Assembly: GCF_039871875.1 (NCBI RefSeq)
Contig: NZ_JBDPMD010000002.1
Coordinates: 310,001 to 374,000, forward strand
Reading direction: 5' to 3'
Origin: Sphaerisporangium sp039871875
GTDB taxonomy: Bacteria > Actinomycetota > Actinomycetes > Streptosporangiales > Streptosporangiaceae
Length of the DNA stretch: 64,000 nt
In this document: piece after piece, positions 8,601 through 16,917 of the stretch
Numbering within the stretch: position 1 is the first letter of the stretch
How the letters are laid out: every line of letters starts with the position of its first letter
Notes under the pieces: generated by a model
What the model saw: only the letters and a program-made list of their open reading frames with translations
Told to the model about the DNA's origin: nothing
Database searches by the model: none
Position numbers and translations under genes: made by a program

Positions 8601-9204
8601 TGCCGGTCCGGTGCGGGCGGTGGCCGTCAGCGCGGACGGCGGCACCGCTGTCACCGGTGGTGGCCGGGTGATGCGGGTGTGGGACCTGGCCGCCGGTGAC
8701 GGTCCTCGCGTCCTTTCCCGGCGTGCCGGCATGGTGCGGGCGGTGGCGATCAGCGCGGACGGCGCCACGGTCGTCAGCGGCGGCGACGACGGGGTGGTGC
8801 GGGTGTGGGATCTGGCCGCCGGTGACGGTCCTCGCGTGCTCTCCCGGCGTGTGGGCCTGGTGCGTTCGGTGGCGATCAGCGCGGACGGCACCACGGTCGC
8901 CGCAGGTGGCGACGGCCTGGTGCGGGTCTGGGACCTGGCCGGCGGCGCGGCACCCCGTACCCTGTCCGGCCACACCGGCCGCGTGAACGCGCTGGCGATC
9001 GCCGCCGACGGCGCCACCGTCGTGAGCGGCGACGCCGGCGGTCATGTCCGGGTGTGGGCACTGGACACGGCACAGGTCCGTGTCGTCGCGTCATGGGCCG
9101 GCGAGGACCCGATCGTGCACTGCAATGTCGTGCCTGGGCAGCCTCTGAGGATCGGCGTGGGCCGGCGAAACGGACCCCCGTACCTGCTGGAACTGCGCGA
9201 ATGA
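5686..9204 (+). CDS. Membrane-anchored STAND ATPase: two TM segments, NB-ARC, 13 WD40 repeats
   Basis: A 1172-aa protein. Residues about 27-46 and 63-82 are hydrophobic spans. An NB-ARC ATPase follows: P-loop GMGGVGKST near residue 130, Walker B MLIVVDNV near 228-235, and a GLPL-like GNLALGVAMA near 308. A winged-helix and linker region lead to a WD40 propeller array from about residue 590 to 1130, with 13 RVWDL-type blade ends. The blades are very alike (SADGGTVVSGGDDG pattern), implying recent duplication. The plan resembles APAF-1 and AfsR-type STAND switches, where the repeats sense a ligand and NTP-driven oligomerisation signals. No effector domain is visible other than the membrane anchor. 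TTG or GTG starts slightly downstream (GTG 5731) are possible. Confidence 0.85.
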   Translation: MLRVRDVPSLAGGDGVGRQQDGGRSAIDAALLVIGVGLVLAGVLGPEVTIADTRIESLSWWVRGPVIAVGAVLTGWAVWSARGPTADLRGDHGVWGAAPRVPSRLVARPDLAERIVRAVRPGGRPVALAGMGGVGKSTLAAGIWRMRWRTPGEARRVWRHALGEAWRVWRLRRRFRHGMTWLDATPGQDPVELLAQVGRRLGVGEAASFTTVRTGRDVLAAALRRRRMLIVVDNVWEPAPVQALLELGPRCGLLFTTRDKDVATTVHAIPVAVDALTGEQALELLGRWTGRRAPELPSAARRVCARVGNLALGVAMAGAMVAKGRSFDDVLALIEQGLDRVGADLDPRYQYGTLPAAIEASLSGLAADSDRYEQLAVFAGRGPFSRTAAEKLWGPRTSPAEAGDLLAELVGRSLLTEAGPGWYVAHDLQYEVMVSRLGGDALTAAHQHLVERYRQEYPGGWVRSATDPFLGPRLVGHLREAGRGDEVRGVLADVRWMQARLAHGGPAGLLADYGHVDDVLSRQIARALRLSVDVVAADPSLLPGQMAGRLRGHPDEQVAAWARALDRSGRGLWPVGAAAALTPTTEPLLQTLTGHTGYVEALAITPDGATMAGADYGAVRVWDLAGRSAPRILLEGTGIQREVAISADGGTVVARGDDGVVRVWDLGGGGSPRVLSRRAGGVCSVAISADGGTVVGGGDDGVVRVWDLHGDAGPRTLPAQTGPVGAVAVTADGTTIVSGGGGDDGVVRVWDLARGTGHRVLPGRTGMVVSMAMTADGATVVTGGCYGLIQVWDLAGDAGPRVLSTSARFVHSVAVSADGGTVVSHDGDSVVVWDLPGGASPRVLSGHTGAVHAVAVTADGRTVVSGGGDDAVRVWDVTGGIRPGALSARTGVTTSVAISADGGTAVSGGHDVVRVWDPIGGAASRVLALHVGLVLSVAVSADGATVVGGGDDGAVRVWDLAGGSRPRVLPGRAGPVRAVAVSADGGTAVTGGGRVMRVWDLAAGDGPRVLSRRAGMVRAVAISADGATVVSGGDDGVVRVWDLAAGDGPRVLSRRVGLVRSVAISADGTTVAAGGDGLVRVWDLAGGAAPRTLSGHTGRVNALAIAADGATVVSGDAGGHVRVWALDTAQVRVVASWAGEDPIVHCNVVPGQPLRIGVGRRNGPPYLLELRE

Positions 9205-9534
9205 CGCTGTACCGTCTGTCCCGCGGCGATACCCGCGCCCCCCACACGGGACTGACGATCGTGATCCGAATCGCCACCGTGAACGACGCTCCCCCCGTAG
9301 GTCGCTCAAGCTCCGCACCCGGCGCCACCCGCCTCGACGAAGCGGACGGTCCGGGCGTAACAGCAACACGCCTGGTCAGAAGGAACAAGCAACTGCATGC
9401 TTGACGATCACCGTGATACGCGATTTTTTAGATGAAGCGGCCCAGCCATTTCGAGATCTTGACGCCCTAGGCGCGGCATGTTGATATCCACATAACCGTT
9501 ATTTCATGCTGGTTAAGTAGGAAATGAGGTAAGC
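9205..9534. other. Intergenic region, no gene seen
   Basis: A 330-bp gap between the STAND gene and the SGNH hydrolase. The last 120 bp are AT-rich for this genome (TTTTTTAGATGAAG, ATCCACATAACCG, TTATTTCATG) and probably hold the promoter of the hydrolase gene. No RNA gene or strong hairpin was recognised. Confidence 0.5.
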
Positions 9535-10788
9535 GTGAGGGTTCTCCGGCGTGCGGCCGCGATGGCCGCGCTCCTGATGGGCGCGGTCGGTATCCAGATC
9601 GTCCACGGAGGAGCGGCGCAGGCGGTCCTGCCCACCGCCGCCGTGGCGCTCGGCGACAGCTTCGTCAGTGGAGAGGGCGCGGGGGACTACCAGCCCGTGG
9701 TCGACGCCTCCGGAACGGCACAGGGCTTCCCCGGGTGGTCGGCGCCCAACAGCAACGCCTACTTCTGCCACCGGTCCGCGAACGCCTCGTTGTTCAAGGC
9801 GTCGCTTCCCGGTGTCCAGGCCCGCTTCAACCTCGCGTGCTCCGGCGGTCAGCCCGCCGACATCGCCAGCCCCTCAAGCGCCCGCCCCAGCGGCCGCACC
9901 GTCGCCTCGCAACTCGACCAGTTACGTGCCGTCGCCCAGACCCACGACATCGACGTCGTCCTCGTCGGCCTCGGCTCCAACAACACCCACTTCACCTTCG
10001 GTGACGTGGCCAGTCTGTGCGCCAACCGCTTCATCGCCGACGCCTGGACAGGCTGGTGGGAGTTCTGGGCCTACCTGAACGGCGAGGTACCGCAGGAGCC
10101 CTGCACCGTCTCTGACCTGGCCACCGACGCCGAGGTCGCCGCCGCCACCACCGAGACCACCGCGGCCCTGCGCCAGATCCTCGACACCCTCGCCCAGGTC
10201 GACGCCGACGGCGTCCACCGTGTGGTCCTGCAGACCTACACCAACCCGCTGCCGCTGGACGTCGCCACGCAGTACCGCGACGAGGACGACCGCACCGACA
10301 CCCGCGACAAGTTCCGCGCCCTGGGCGCCGAGCGGTACGCCGCCGGCTGCCCGATCCACCGCGCCAGCCTCGCCCCCGGCCACGTGTTCTCCCAGAACCT
10401 CGGCTCCTTGGTCAAGAACGCCTACACCACCCTGGCGGCCGAACGCCCGGCGGCCGACCTGCGCGTACTGGACGTCCAGAAGGCCTTCGACGGCGCCCGC
10501 CTCTGCGAGAACCCCGGCAGCCCGTCAGGCACCCTCGCCACCCCGGTCCGGGTGATGGACGGCCCCTCCGGCACTCACATCACCAGCCTGTCCGGCTGGG
10601 ACAAGATCGGCATCCAACGCCTGGCGAACACCTGCGTCACCTACTTCCAGACCTGCCAGGAGTCCTGGCACCCCAACGTCGCCGGCCACACCATCCTCGG
10701 CCAATGCCTGACGAGCGCCCTGACCGCCGCCCCCCGCACAACCATCACCTGCGCCCGCAACCCGGACGGCACCCTCACCATCTCCTGA
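9535..10788 (+). CDS. Secreted SGNH/GDSL hydrolase
   Basis: A 417-aa protein from GTG 9535 with GGAAATGAGG just upstream. The signal peptide covers about residues 1-32 (RRAAAMAALLMGAVGIQIV, cleavage near AQA). SGNH blocks: Ser in ALGDSFVSGEG (near residue 42), Gly in the SGGQPAD segment, Asn in GLGSNNTHF, and the C-terminal His in SWHPNVAGH. Several Cys pairs suggest disulfides, as in secreted actinobacterial lipases. It probably hydrolyses an ester outside the cell; the substrate is unknown. Confidence 0.85.
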   Translation: MRVLRRAAAMAALLMGAVGIQIVHGGAAQAVLPTAAVALGDSFVSGEGAGDYQPVVDASGTAQGFPGWSAPNSNAYFCHRSANASLFKASLPGVQARFNLACSGGQPADIASPSSARPSGRTVASQLDQLRAVAQTHDIDVVLVGLGSNNTHFTFGDVASLCANRFIADAWTGWWEFWAYLNGEVPQEPCTVSDLATDAEVAAATTETTAALRQILDTLAQVDADGVHRVVLQTYTNPLPLDVATQYRDEDDRTDTRDKFRALGAERYAAGCPIHRASLAPGHVFSQNLGSLVKNAYTTLAAERPAADLRVLDVQKAFDGARLCENPGSPSGTLATPVRVMDGPSGTHITSLSGWDKIGIQRLANTCVTYFQTCQESWHPNVAGHTILGQCLTSALTAAPRTTITCARNPDGTLTIS

Positions 10789-10901
10789 CCGCCCCGTCGC
10801 CCGTGAGCGACACACAGGTCGCGACGGACACAGGTGCGCTCCGTTCGATCGTCCCGCCGTCGCTCGGGACACGCGGGACAACGTGAGTAGCATGCGGCCC
10901 T

Positions 10902-11441
10902 ATGACTGAAGTACAGCCCGTGATCCGGCAGGTCTCCTCCCGTGTCGTCTACGGCAACGCATGGATGACGGTCCGGGAGGACGCGACCGAACACCCTGAC
11001 GGCTCGCCCGGCGTCTACGGGTATGTGGTCAAGCCCGACTTCGTCGTGGTCGTGCCCGAAGAGGACGACGGCTTTCACATCGTGGAGGAGTACCGGTATC
11101 CGATCGGGCGCCGCTCGTGGAGTTTCCCGCAGGGTACGGCGGAGGCGGACACCCGTCAGGACGAGGCTCGACGTGAGCTGGCGGAGGAGACCGGGCTTCG
11201 CGCCGCGCGACTGGACTTCCTGGGGCGGATGGACAATTCCCACGGACTGACCGACCAGGGGTTCCACGTGTACCTGGCGACCGGGCTCACCAGAGGCCAG
11301 GCCGATCGCGAACCCAGCGAGCAGGACATGCGCCAGCGCTGGGTACACCGCACGGAACTGGAGCAGATGATTCTCAACGGCTCGATCAGCGACTCGTGCT
11401 CCATCGCCGCCTACACACTCTGGCTGCTCCGGCACAGGTAA
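10902..11441 (+). CDS. Nudix hydrolase
   Basis: A 179-aa protein starting at ATG 10902. The Nudix box is GTAEADTRQDEARRELAEET followed by GL; the REL-EE-G core is intact, although spacing from the leading Gly is one residue shorter than the usual GX5EX7 form. Flanking pattern (VVVVPEEDDGFHIVEEYRYP, SWSFPQG) resembles ADP-ribose/nucleoside-diphosphate-sugar pyrophosphatases. Free-standing gene. Confidence 0.85.
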   Translation: MTEVQPVIRQVSSRVVYGNAWMTVREDATEHPDGSPGVYGYVVKPDFVVVVPEEDDGFHIVEEYRYPIGRRSWSFPQGTAEADTRQDEARRELAEETGLRAARLDFLGRMDNSHGLTDQGFHVYLATGLTRGQADREPSEQDMRQRWVHRTELEQMILNGSISDSCSIAAYTLWLLRHR

Positions 11442-11506
11442 CCGCGCCGTCGCAGCGGGCAGGTGCCCGGTGATCCCGGATCGCTGCGGAGTGCGCGGGC
11501 CGGCGA

Positions 11507-12442
11507 CTATGCCGGGCCGATCCTCCGCACATAGTGAACACCTGGCATGTCCTTGATCGACTCACCGATGACCTCTATGGCCCGGCGGTCCGTCAGCTTG
11601 ACGTAGAACGACTCGGTCATCTCTTCCAGGGAGACGAGGCGAACGGTGCCGATACCCTTATGGCCAGGTAGGTCCGGAATCTCGTAGTGCTCCTGGATTT
11701 TCGTTCGATGAGCATGGTTCTCGTAGTAGATCTTCTCCACGCCGTCGATGTTCCAGAGCCGGTCGACGATGGCCTGTTTCTGTGTCTCCGTGACGGACCG
11801 GTCATGTACGCCGGTGCACAGGAGTCCGGCAGGGTGTGAGCAGAGGTCGATGGCCACATCCGCCTTGCCTTCCCAGAAGTCGGGAGCCTTGGGGAAGACG
11901 TACCAGACTCCTGGAATGGACATCGCCTGCTCGGCGATTCGCGCGCGGTCGTCCCATCGATCTAAGGTCATGTCGAAATAGGCGGGCATGAAGGAGGTGC
12001 CGGGATAGTCGCTGTCATAAATGGTCCCCTGGAGAACTCGCGACCTCCATACATTTCTGGTCTTCTGCAGGCAGGAGGGCGCGCACGCCAGACGGGCGTT
12101 CGCGACCCCGCTTATGGCCTGTAGCGCCGCCAGCACTCCGGACGGGTTCTCCGCGGCCTCGTTCTCCGCTGGTGTACAAGCGGCTGCCGGTTGTCCGCAG
12201 AGCCCCACGGTGAAACCGTTCTGCTGCGGCCACGGGCCATCAGGGGGCGGGAGCGGCCTGCGTGACAGATCGCGAAGATGCCAGCCACCGGCCACGAACA
12301 GGCCTGACAGCACGAGAACCGCCGCACCGGCGAGCAGCGACCTGCGATGGGCGAAGGCCCACGAGCGTAACCACGAGACTCGATCAGGCTCGCCCCCGAA
12401 CGACAGCTCCTCGGCGTCTGACGATTCGGTCGGCGCATTCAT
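11507..12442 (-). CDS. Membrane-anchored protein with FtsX-like extracellular domains
   Basis: A 311-aa protein, start ATG at 12442 chosen because upstream codons overlap the divergent gene. It has a cytoplasmic N-terminus, one membrane span (RSLLAGAAVLVLSGLFVAGG), and an extracellular part with two ferredoxin-like units resembling the FtsX ectodomain (FFMPAYFDMTL-type strand, AEQAMSIPGVWYVFPK, VEKIYYEN, SIKDMPGVHYVRRIG). Four ectodomain Cys may pair. FtsX normally carries four membrane spans and partners with FtsE; the permease part is absent here, so this is not a canonical FtsX. Role unknown, possibly cell-wall related. Confidence 0.6.
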   Translation of the reverse strand: MNAPTESSDAEELSFGGEPDRVSWLRSWAFAHRRSLLAGAAVLVLSGLFVAGGWHLRDLSRRPLPPPDGPWPQQNGFTVGLCGQPAAACTPAENEAAENPSGVLAALQAISGVANARLACAPSCLQKTRNVWRSRVLQGTIYDSDYPGTSFMPAYFDMTLDRWDDRARIAEQAMSIPGVWYVFPKAPDFWEGKADVAIDLCSHPAGLLCTGVHDRSVTETQKQAIVDRLWNIDGVEKIYYENHAHRTKIQEHYEIPDLPGHKGIGTVRLVSLEEMTESFYVKLTDRRAIEVIGESIKDMPGVHYVRRIGPA

Positions 12443-12487
12443 GCGCCCACTCTTCCGATCTTTCTTGCCGCCGGTCAACATGGAGGC

Positions 12488-12856
12488 GTGCCGAGTGACG
12501 AGCACCATATGTCGGTCGAGGAGCAAGCCGTCGTCCTCGCACTTCTCGCGCGAGATTTTCCCGGTGTGGACGAACTTCGGGCTCAGGTTTCTTCGGCAGT
12601 CGTCAGCGGCCGATGCTCATGCGGATGCGCGACCGTGGACCTTCGCGCGGGGAAAGGACCTCGTGCGTTCGCCTCACCGGTGCAGGACGGCATTCTGATC
12701 TCCGGCACTGTCCAGGGGCGCAACGACGGCGTCCTGCTGTTCGTCCAGGACGGTCATCTCTCGTGTCTTGAGATTTACTCCGTCGAGGATGAGCCCGCCC
12801 CGCTCCCACGGCCCGAGGATCTCGTCGTTGACGCGCCCGGCGGCCGGCCGGTGTGA
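12488..12856 (+). CDS. Conserved hypothetical protein
   Basis: A 122-aa protein from GTG 12488; ATG 12509 is an alternative. It contains a CSCGCATVDL motif (three Cys), which may bind metal, then VQGRNDGVLLFVQDGHLSCLEIYS and a Pro-rich tail. It is divergent from the FtsX-ectodomain-like gene, 45 bp away. No family recognised with confidence. Confidence 0.6.
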   Translation: MPSDEHHMSVEEQAVVLALLARDFPGVDELRAQVSSAVVSGRCSCGCATVDLRAGKGPRAFASPVQDGILISGTVQGRNDGVLLFVQDGHLSCLEIYSVEDEPAPLPRPEDLVVDAPGGRPV

Positions 12857-12863
12857 AGCCCCG

Positions 12864-13703
12864 TCACGGCCGCGGCGGCAGGGTGTCCAGCACGCGGCCG
12901 GCCAGTTCGGCGGCCCGTGGCTCGTACTCCTCGGCGAGTGAGCGGAAGACCTGTTCGGCGCGGATCGCCGGCCAGTCCCGCGGCAGGTGCTCGGCGGGCA
13001 GGTGGGGGTCCTGGCGGACGAGTTGCAGCCAGTCGGTGTGCACCAGCAACTGGCGCGCGAGGTCGTCGGGGGCGGAGGGGACAGGCCGGGGGGTGTCCCA
13101 CTGGGCGAGGAACGCCTGGTAGCGCCGTGCGATCTGCTCGATGTCGAAGGCCTTGCGGACGAGGTCGGCCGTCTCGCTCGGCTTGAACGCCTTGGCGGTC
13201 AGCACGGTCACGTGGTCGCCGAGATCCAGAGAGTCGAGGACGTCGGCCACGTCCATCGCGCCCGGCGCGATCCACAGGCCGCTCTGCAGCAGGCCGAAGC
13301 CCGCCCAGATGAGTCGGGAGCGCAGGTCGTGCCGCGCGCGGCGTTTGCTGTCGGGCAGTGAGAATCCGACGAGCGTCCAGGTGCCGTCCCAGTCGCGGTT
13401 CACCGCGCCGGTCTCCCACACCCGCCGGCGCCCGTCCTCGAGCACGTGCACCGCGTGCGGGGTGAGGCCGAAGTACACCTTCCGTCCTCGCCGGTGCCGG
13501 ACCAGCATGTTCCGCTGCACCATGCGGGCGAGCGTCGATCGCACGGCTTCCTCGGAGACGCCGAGGCGGGCGAACACGTCGATGACGCTCCCCGAGTAGA
13601 CGGCGGTGCCGCGGTCCAGCACGTAGACACCGAGGAAGCTGAACATGAGGGACTGCGGGCGCGCCGGCGGCAGCCGATGGTCGTCCCCGTCCCCGAAGTT
13701 CAC
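12864..13703 (-). CDS. PaaX-family transcriptional regulator
   Basis: A 279-aa protein. The N-terminal winged helix (SVIDVFARLGVSEEAVRSTLARMVQR and RRGRKVYFGLT) is followed by the PaaX central domain (DWDGTWTLVGFSLPDSKRRARHDLRSRLIWAGFG, a hallmark pattern) and the C-terminal PaaX domain. PaaX repressors control aromatic-acid catabolism and usually respond to an aryl-CoA thioester. It is divergent from the MFS-CoA ligase-Rieske operon, with a perfect dyad in the intergenic region, so it probably regulates that operon and itself. Confidence 0.9.
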   Translation of the reverse strand: MNFGDGDDHRLPPARPQSLMFSFLGVYVLDRGTAVYSGSVIDVFARLGVSEEAVRSTLARMVQRNMLVRHRRGRKVYFGLTPHAVHVLEDGRRRVWETGAVNRDWDGTWTLVGFSLPDSKRRARHDLRSRLIWAGFGLLQSGLWIAPGAMDVADVLDSLDLGDHVTVLTAKAFKPSETADLVRKAFDIEQIARRYQAFLAQWDTPRPVPSAPDDLARQLLVHTDWLQLVRQDPHLPAEHLPRDWPAIRAEQVFRSLAEEYEPRAAELAGRVLDTLPPRP

Positions 13704-13739
13704 AGCAGAAAGGGTAGACCGTCAGCCACGTTATGCAAC

Positions 13740-13759
13740 TATCTGACCGTCGTCAGATA
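13740..13759. promoter_or_regulatory. Palindrome TATCTGAC-N4-GTCAGATA, probable PaaX operator
   Basis: Perfect 8-bp arms (13740-13747 and 13752-13759) lie 37 bp upstream of the paaX-like start, within the 252-bp divergent intergenic region shared with the catabolic operon. Position and symmetry fit an autoregulatory operator. Protein assignment is inference. Confidence 0.5.
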
Positions 13760-13955
13760 TGTGCCCCAGGTGCGGGAGTCCGGCCGGTGCCGTGATCGAC
13801 GGCACGGGCCTTGACGCGCGCCGTGCTCCTGGCCGTTTCCCATGATCATCGGTTGGTGATTCAGACGTCGTGCATTCTATTGACCGCCGCATCAAATCTG
13901 CCTAACCTCGCCCACAACGGAGCGGTGCACACTCGCTCCCCGAACGAGGAGCTCG

Positions 13956-15299
13956 GTGATGCCGAACCCGTCAAGCGCACCCCCTGACCCGCGTAGGCTC
14001 CGGCGCGTGGTGGCGTCCAGCTTCCTGGGCAGTGTCATCGAGTACTACGACTTCCTGCTGTACGCCACCGCCTCCGCGGTGGTCTTCAACAAGATCTTCT
14101 TCTCCTCCTTGGACCCGCTCGCGGCGACGGCGGCCAGCTTCGGCACCTTCGCCACGGGCTACCTCGCCAGGCCCCTCGGCGGTGTCGTCTTCGGCCACTA
14201 CGGCGACCGCCTCGGGCGCAAGCGGATGCTCGTGGTGACGATGACCCTGATGGGCGTCGCCAGTTTCCTCATCGGCGTGCTGCCGACGTACGCGCAGATC
14301 GGCGTCCTCGCCCCTGTCGCGCTGGTCGCGCTCCGCGTTCTCCAGGGCGTCGCGGTCGGCGGCGAGTGGGGCGCCGCCGTGCTCATGTCCACCGAGCACG
14401 CGACCAGCCGCCGGGGCCTTTGGGCGAGCTTCACCAACGCCGGGGCCCCCTTCGGCATGGTGCTGTCCACCGGGGCGCTCACCGGCACCGCCGCCCTGGT
14501 CGGCGAGCAGGCGTTCCTGAGCTGGGGCTGGCGGGTGCCGTTCCTCCTGAGCGTCGTCCTGCTGGGCATCGGCCTGTTCGTCCGGCTCAAGGTCGAGGAG
14601 AGCCCTCTGTTCGAGGCCGCCAGGAAGGCCGCGGCGGACGACCCGACCCGCCAGAGGACGCCGCTGCTCGACGTGCTGCGCAACCACCCGAAGACGCTGC
14701 TGCTCGGCGTGGGTGTGGGGCTGTCCTCCTTCGTGGCCCAGGGGACGCTCACCACCTACCTGATCGCCTACGGGGTGCGAGGCGGCTTCCCCCGCCAGGC
14801 GGTGCTGAACGCTCTCACCCTCTCGTCCGCCCTCGCCGTCGTGGGCATCATCGCCTGGTCGGCGCTGTCGGACCGGGTCGGACGACGGCCCGTCGTGCTG
14901 ACCGGCGCGCTGCTCATGGCGGTGTTCGCGTTCGTCCTCTTCCCGATGGTCGACAGCGGCAACGTCGCCGTGCTCACCCTCGCCCTCGTGCTGGGCCAGT
15001 CGGTCCTCCACCCGTTGATGTACGGCCCGCTCGGCGCCCTGTACTCCGAACTGTTCGCCACCCGGAGCCGCTACACCGGCGCCTCGCTCGGCTACCAGAT
15101 CGCCGGTCTCGGCGCCGGCCTGGCCCCGCTGATCTTCGCCAGGATCGACCAGTCGACCGGCGGCGGGCAGACGACGACGATCTCGGTGGTCATCGCCGCC
15201 TTCTGCCTGCTGACCGTGGGCTGCGTCCTCGCGCTGCGGGAGACCAGCCGCAGCGACCTGTCCTCAGCCGCCACGCCCGCGCCGACATCCGCGGTGTGA
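13956..15299 (+). CDS. MFS transporter, metabolite:H+ symporter type
   Basis: A 447-aa protein with 12 predicted spans. The start is taken at ATG 13956 or the second-codon-like ATG 13959, preceded by GAGGAG. It has MHS-family signatures: SFLGSVIEYYDFLLYATASA in the first span, GHYGDRLGRKRML in loop 2-3, and RVLQGVAVGGEWGAAVL in span 4. Members import organic acids such as shikimate, ketoglutarate or aromatic acids with protons. As first gene of a CoA-ligase/Rieske operon it probably imports the aromatic or related acid that the operon degrades. Confidence 0.9.
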   Translation: MMPNPSSAPPDPRRLRRVVASSFLGSVIEYYDFLLYATASAVVFNKIFFSSLDPLAATAASFGTFATGYLARPLGGVVFGHYGDRLGRKRMLVVTMTLMGVASFLIGVLPTYAQIGVLAPVALVALRVLQGVAVGGEWGAAVLMSTEHATSRRGLWASFTNAGAPFGMVLSTGALTGTAALVGEQAFLSWGWRVPFLLSVVLLGIGLFVRLKVEESPLFEAARKAAADDPTRQRTPLLDVLRNHPKTLLLGVGVGLSSFVAQGTLTTYLIAYGVRGGFPRQAVLNALTLSSALAVVGIIAWSALSDRVGRRPVVLTGALLMAVFAFVLFPMVDSGNVAVLTLALVLGQSVLHPLMYGPLGALYSELFATRSRYTGASLGYQIAGLGAGLAPLIFARIDQSTGGGQTTTISVVIAAFCLLTVGCVLALRETSRSDLSSAATPAPTSAV

Positions 15300-15357
15300 C
15301 ACCGGTGCGGCGGGGCAGCCCTTCATTCCCATCTCCGACCGGCAGGGGTTACCACGG

Positions 15358-16917
15358 ATGCGGAACGCTGGAGTGGGAGGCTGGCCCGCCCGCCGTGCCC
15401 AGATGAGCCCGGACCGCACCGCGTTCGTCTTCGCGGACCGGCAGGTCAGCTACGCCGAGGTGCACGAGCGGACGACGAGACTCGCGTCGCGGCTGCGCGA
15501 CGCGGGGGTGCGCGCCGGGGACCGGGTCGCCTACCTCGGCCCCAACCACGTCGCCTTCGCCGAGACCATGTTCGCCACCCACGTGCTCGGCGGGATCTTC
15601 GTCCCGCTGAACTTCCGGCTGGCGGCGCCCGAGGTCGCCTACATGCTGGAACACTCGGGCGCCTCCGTCCTCGTCTACGCGCCCGAGTGCGCGGCGGTCG
15701 TGCGCGCGCTCCCGGCCATGCCGGCCCTCGGTACGGTCGTGGCGCTGGCGTCGCCCGCCGCCGGGGAGCCGGAGTTCGACACGTGGCTGGCGGAGGGCGA
15801 CCCCACGCCGATCGACACCCCGGTGGCGCTCGACGACGTCGCGCTCATCCTCTACACGTCAGGCACCACCGGGCATCCCAAGGGAGCGATGCTCACCCAC
15901 GCCAACCTGGTGTGGAACTGCTTCCACATCATGATCGGCGTGGACGTGGCCAGCAGCGAGGTGACGCTGATCAGCGCGCCGCTCTTCCACGTCGCGGCCC
16001 TCAACCAGACGCTGCTGCCGACCTTCCTCAAGGGCGGCCGCTCGGTGATCATGCCCTCCTGGGACGTGGACGCCTGCTACGACCTCATCGAGAAGCACCG
16101 CGTCACCTGGATGTTCGGGGTGACCACGATGTTCGCGGCGTTCGCGCGGTCACCGCGGTGGGCCGGCGCCGACCTGTCCTCGCTGCGCACCCTCATGTCC
16201 GGGGGAGCGGCCGTCCCGGTCGCGCTGATCCGTGCCTACCAGGAGCGGGGCCTGGTCTTCTGCCAGGGCTACGGGCTGACGGAGACCGCCCCCGGCGCGA
16301 CCTTCCTGGAGGCGGGCGAGAGCGTCCGCAAGGTGGGGTCGGCGGGGGTGCCGGTGTTCTTCGCCAACGTGCGCGTGGTCCGGCCCGACCTCACCCCGGC
16401 GGTCGGCGAGCCGGGCGAGGTGCTCATCCAGGGGCCCAACGTGACCCCCGGCTACTGGCGCGCCCCTGAGGCGACCGCCGCGGCGTTCGCCGACGGGGAC
16501 TGGTTGAGATCCGGCGACGTCGGCACCATCGACGACGAGGGGCACCTCTACATCGTCGACCGGGTCAAGGACATGTACATCTCCGGCGGGGAGAACGTCT
16601 ACCCCGCCGAGGTCGAGAGCGTGCTCTTCGAGCATCCGGCCGTCGCCGAGGTCGCCGTGGTCGGCGTCCCCGACGAGAAGTGGGGCGAGGTCGGCAGGGC
16701 GTTCGTCGTCCCCCGTCCCGGCGCCTCCGTCACCTATGCCGACCTGCGGGAGTTTCTCCGTCCCCGTCTCGCCGGGTACAAGATCCCCCGCCATCTCGAC
16801 ATCGTCGACGCCCTGCCGAAGACGGGCTCAGGCAAGATCCGCAAACCCGAGCTGCGCGGCATCCCCCTGCCGGCCGGGGGATCCGTCCCGGCTCCCGACC
16901 ACGAGGAGCGACCGTGA
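15358..16917 (+). CDS. Acyl-CoA synthetase (AMP-forming)
   Basis: A 519-aa protein from ATG 15358. ANL-superfamily motifs are intact: P-loop YTSGTTGHPKGAML, YGLTETAPG, the hinge SGDVGTIDDEGHLYIVDRVK, DMYISGGENVYPAEVE, and the catalytic lysine in PKTGSGKIRKPEL. It activates a carboxylic acid to its CoA thioester through an acyl-AMP. The operon suggests an aromatic or aryl-alkanoic substrate, and its product is a plausible PaaX ligand. The stop overlaps the start of the Rieske gene (GTGA). Confidence 0.9.
   Translation: MRNAGVGGWPARRAQMSPDRTAFVFADRQVSYAEVHERTTRLASRLRDAGVRAGDRVAYLGPNHVAFAETMFATHVLGGIFVPLNFRLAAPEVAYMLEHSGASVLVYAPECAAVVRALPAMPALGTVVALASPAAGEPEFDTWLAEGDPTPIDTPVALDDVALILYTSGTTGHPKGAMLTHANLVWNCFHIMIGVDVASSEVTLISAPLFHVAALNQTLLPTFLKGGRSVIMPSWDVDACYDLIEKHRVTWMFGVTTMFAAFARSPRWAGADLSSLRTLMSGGAAVPVALIRAYQERGLVFCQGYGLTETAPGATFLEAGESVRKVGSAGVPVFFANVRVVRPDLTPAVGEPGEVLIQGPNVTPGYWRAPEATAAAFADGDWLRSGDVGTIDDEGHLYIVDRVKDMYISGGENVYPAEVESVLFEHPAVAEVAVVGVPDEKWGEVGRAFVVPRPGASVTYADLREFLRPRLAGYKIPRHLDIVDALPKTGSGKIRKPELRGIPLPAGGSVPAPDHEERP

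Noticed and set aside
7387..9045. 552-aa reverse-strand ORF full of repeated DRHR motifs
   Set aside because: The repeats come from the WD40 blades on the other strand.
7450..9060. Regular DNA repeats suggesting a CRISPR or tandem-repeat array
   Set aside because: Period about 120-125 bp, in frame, encoding WD40 blades.
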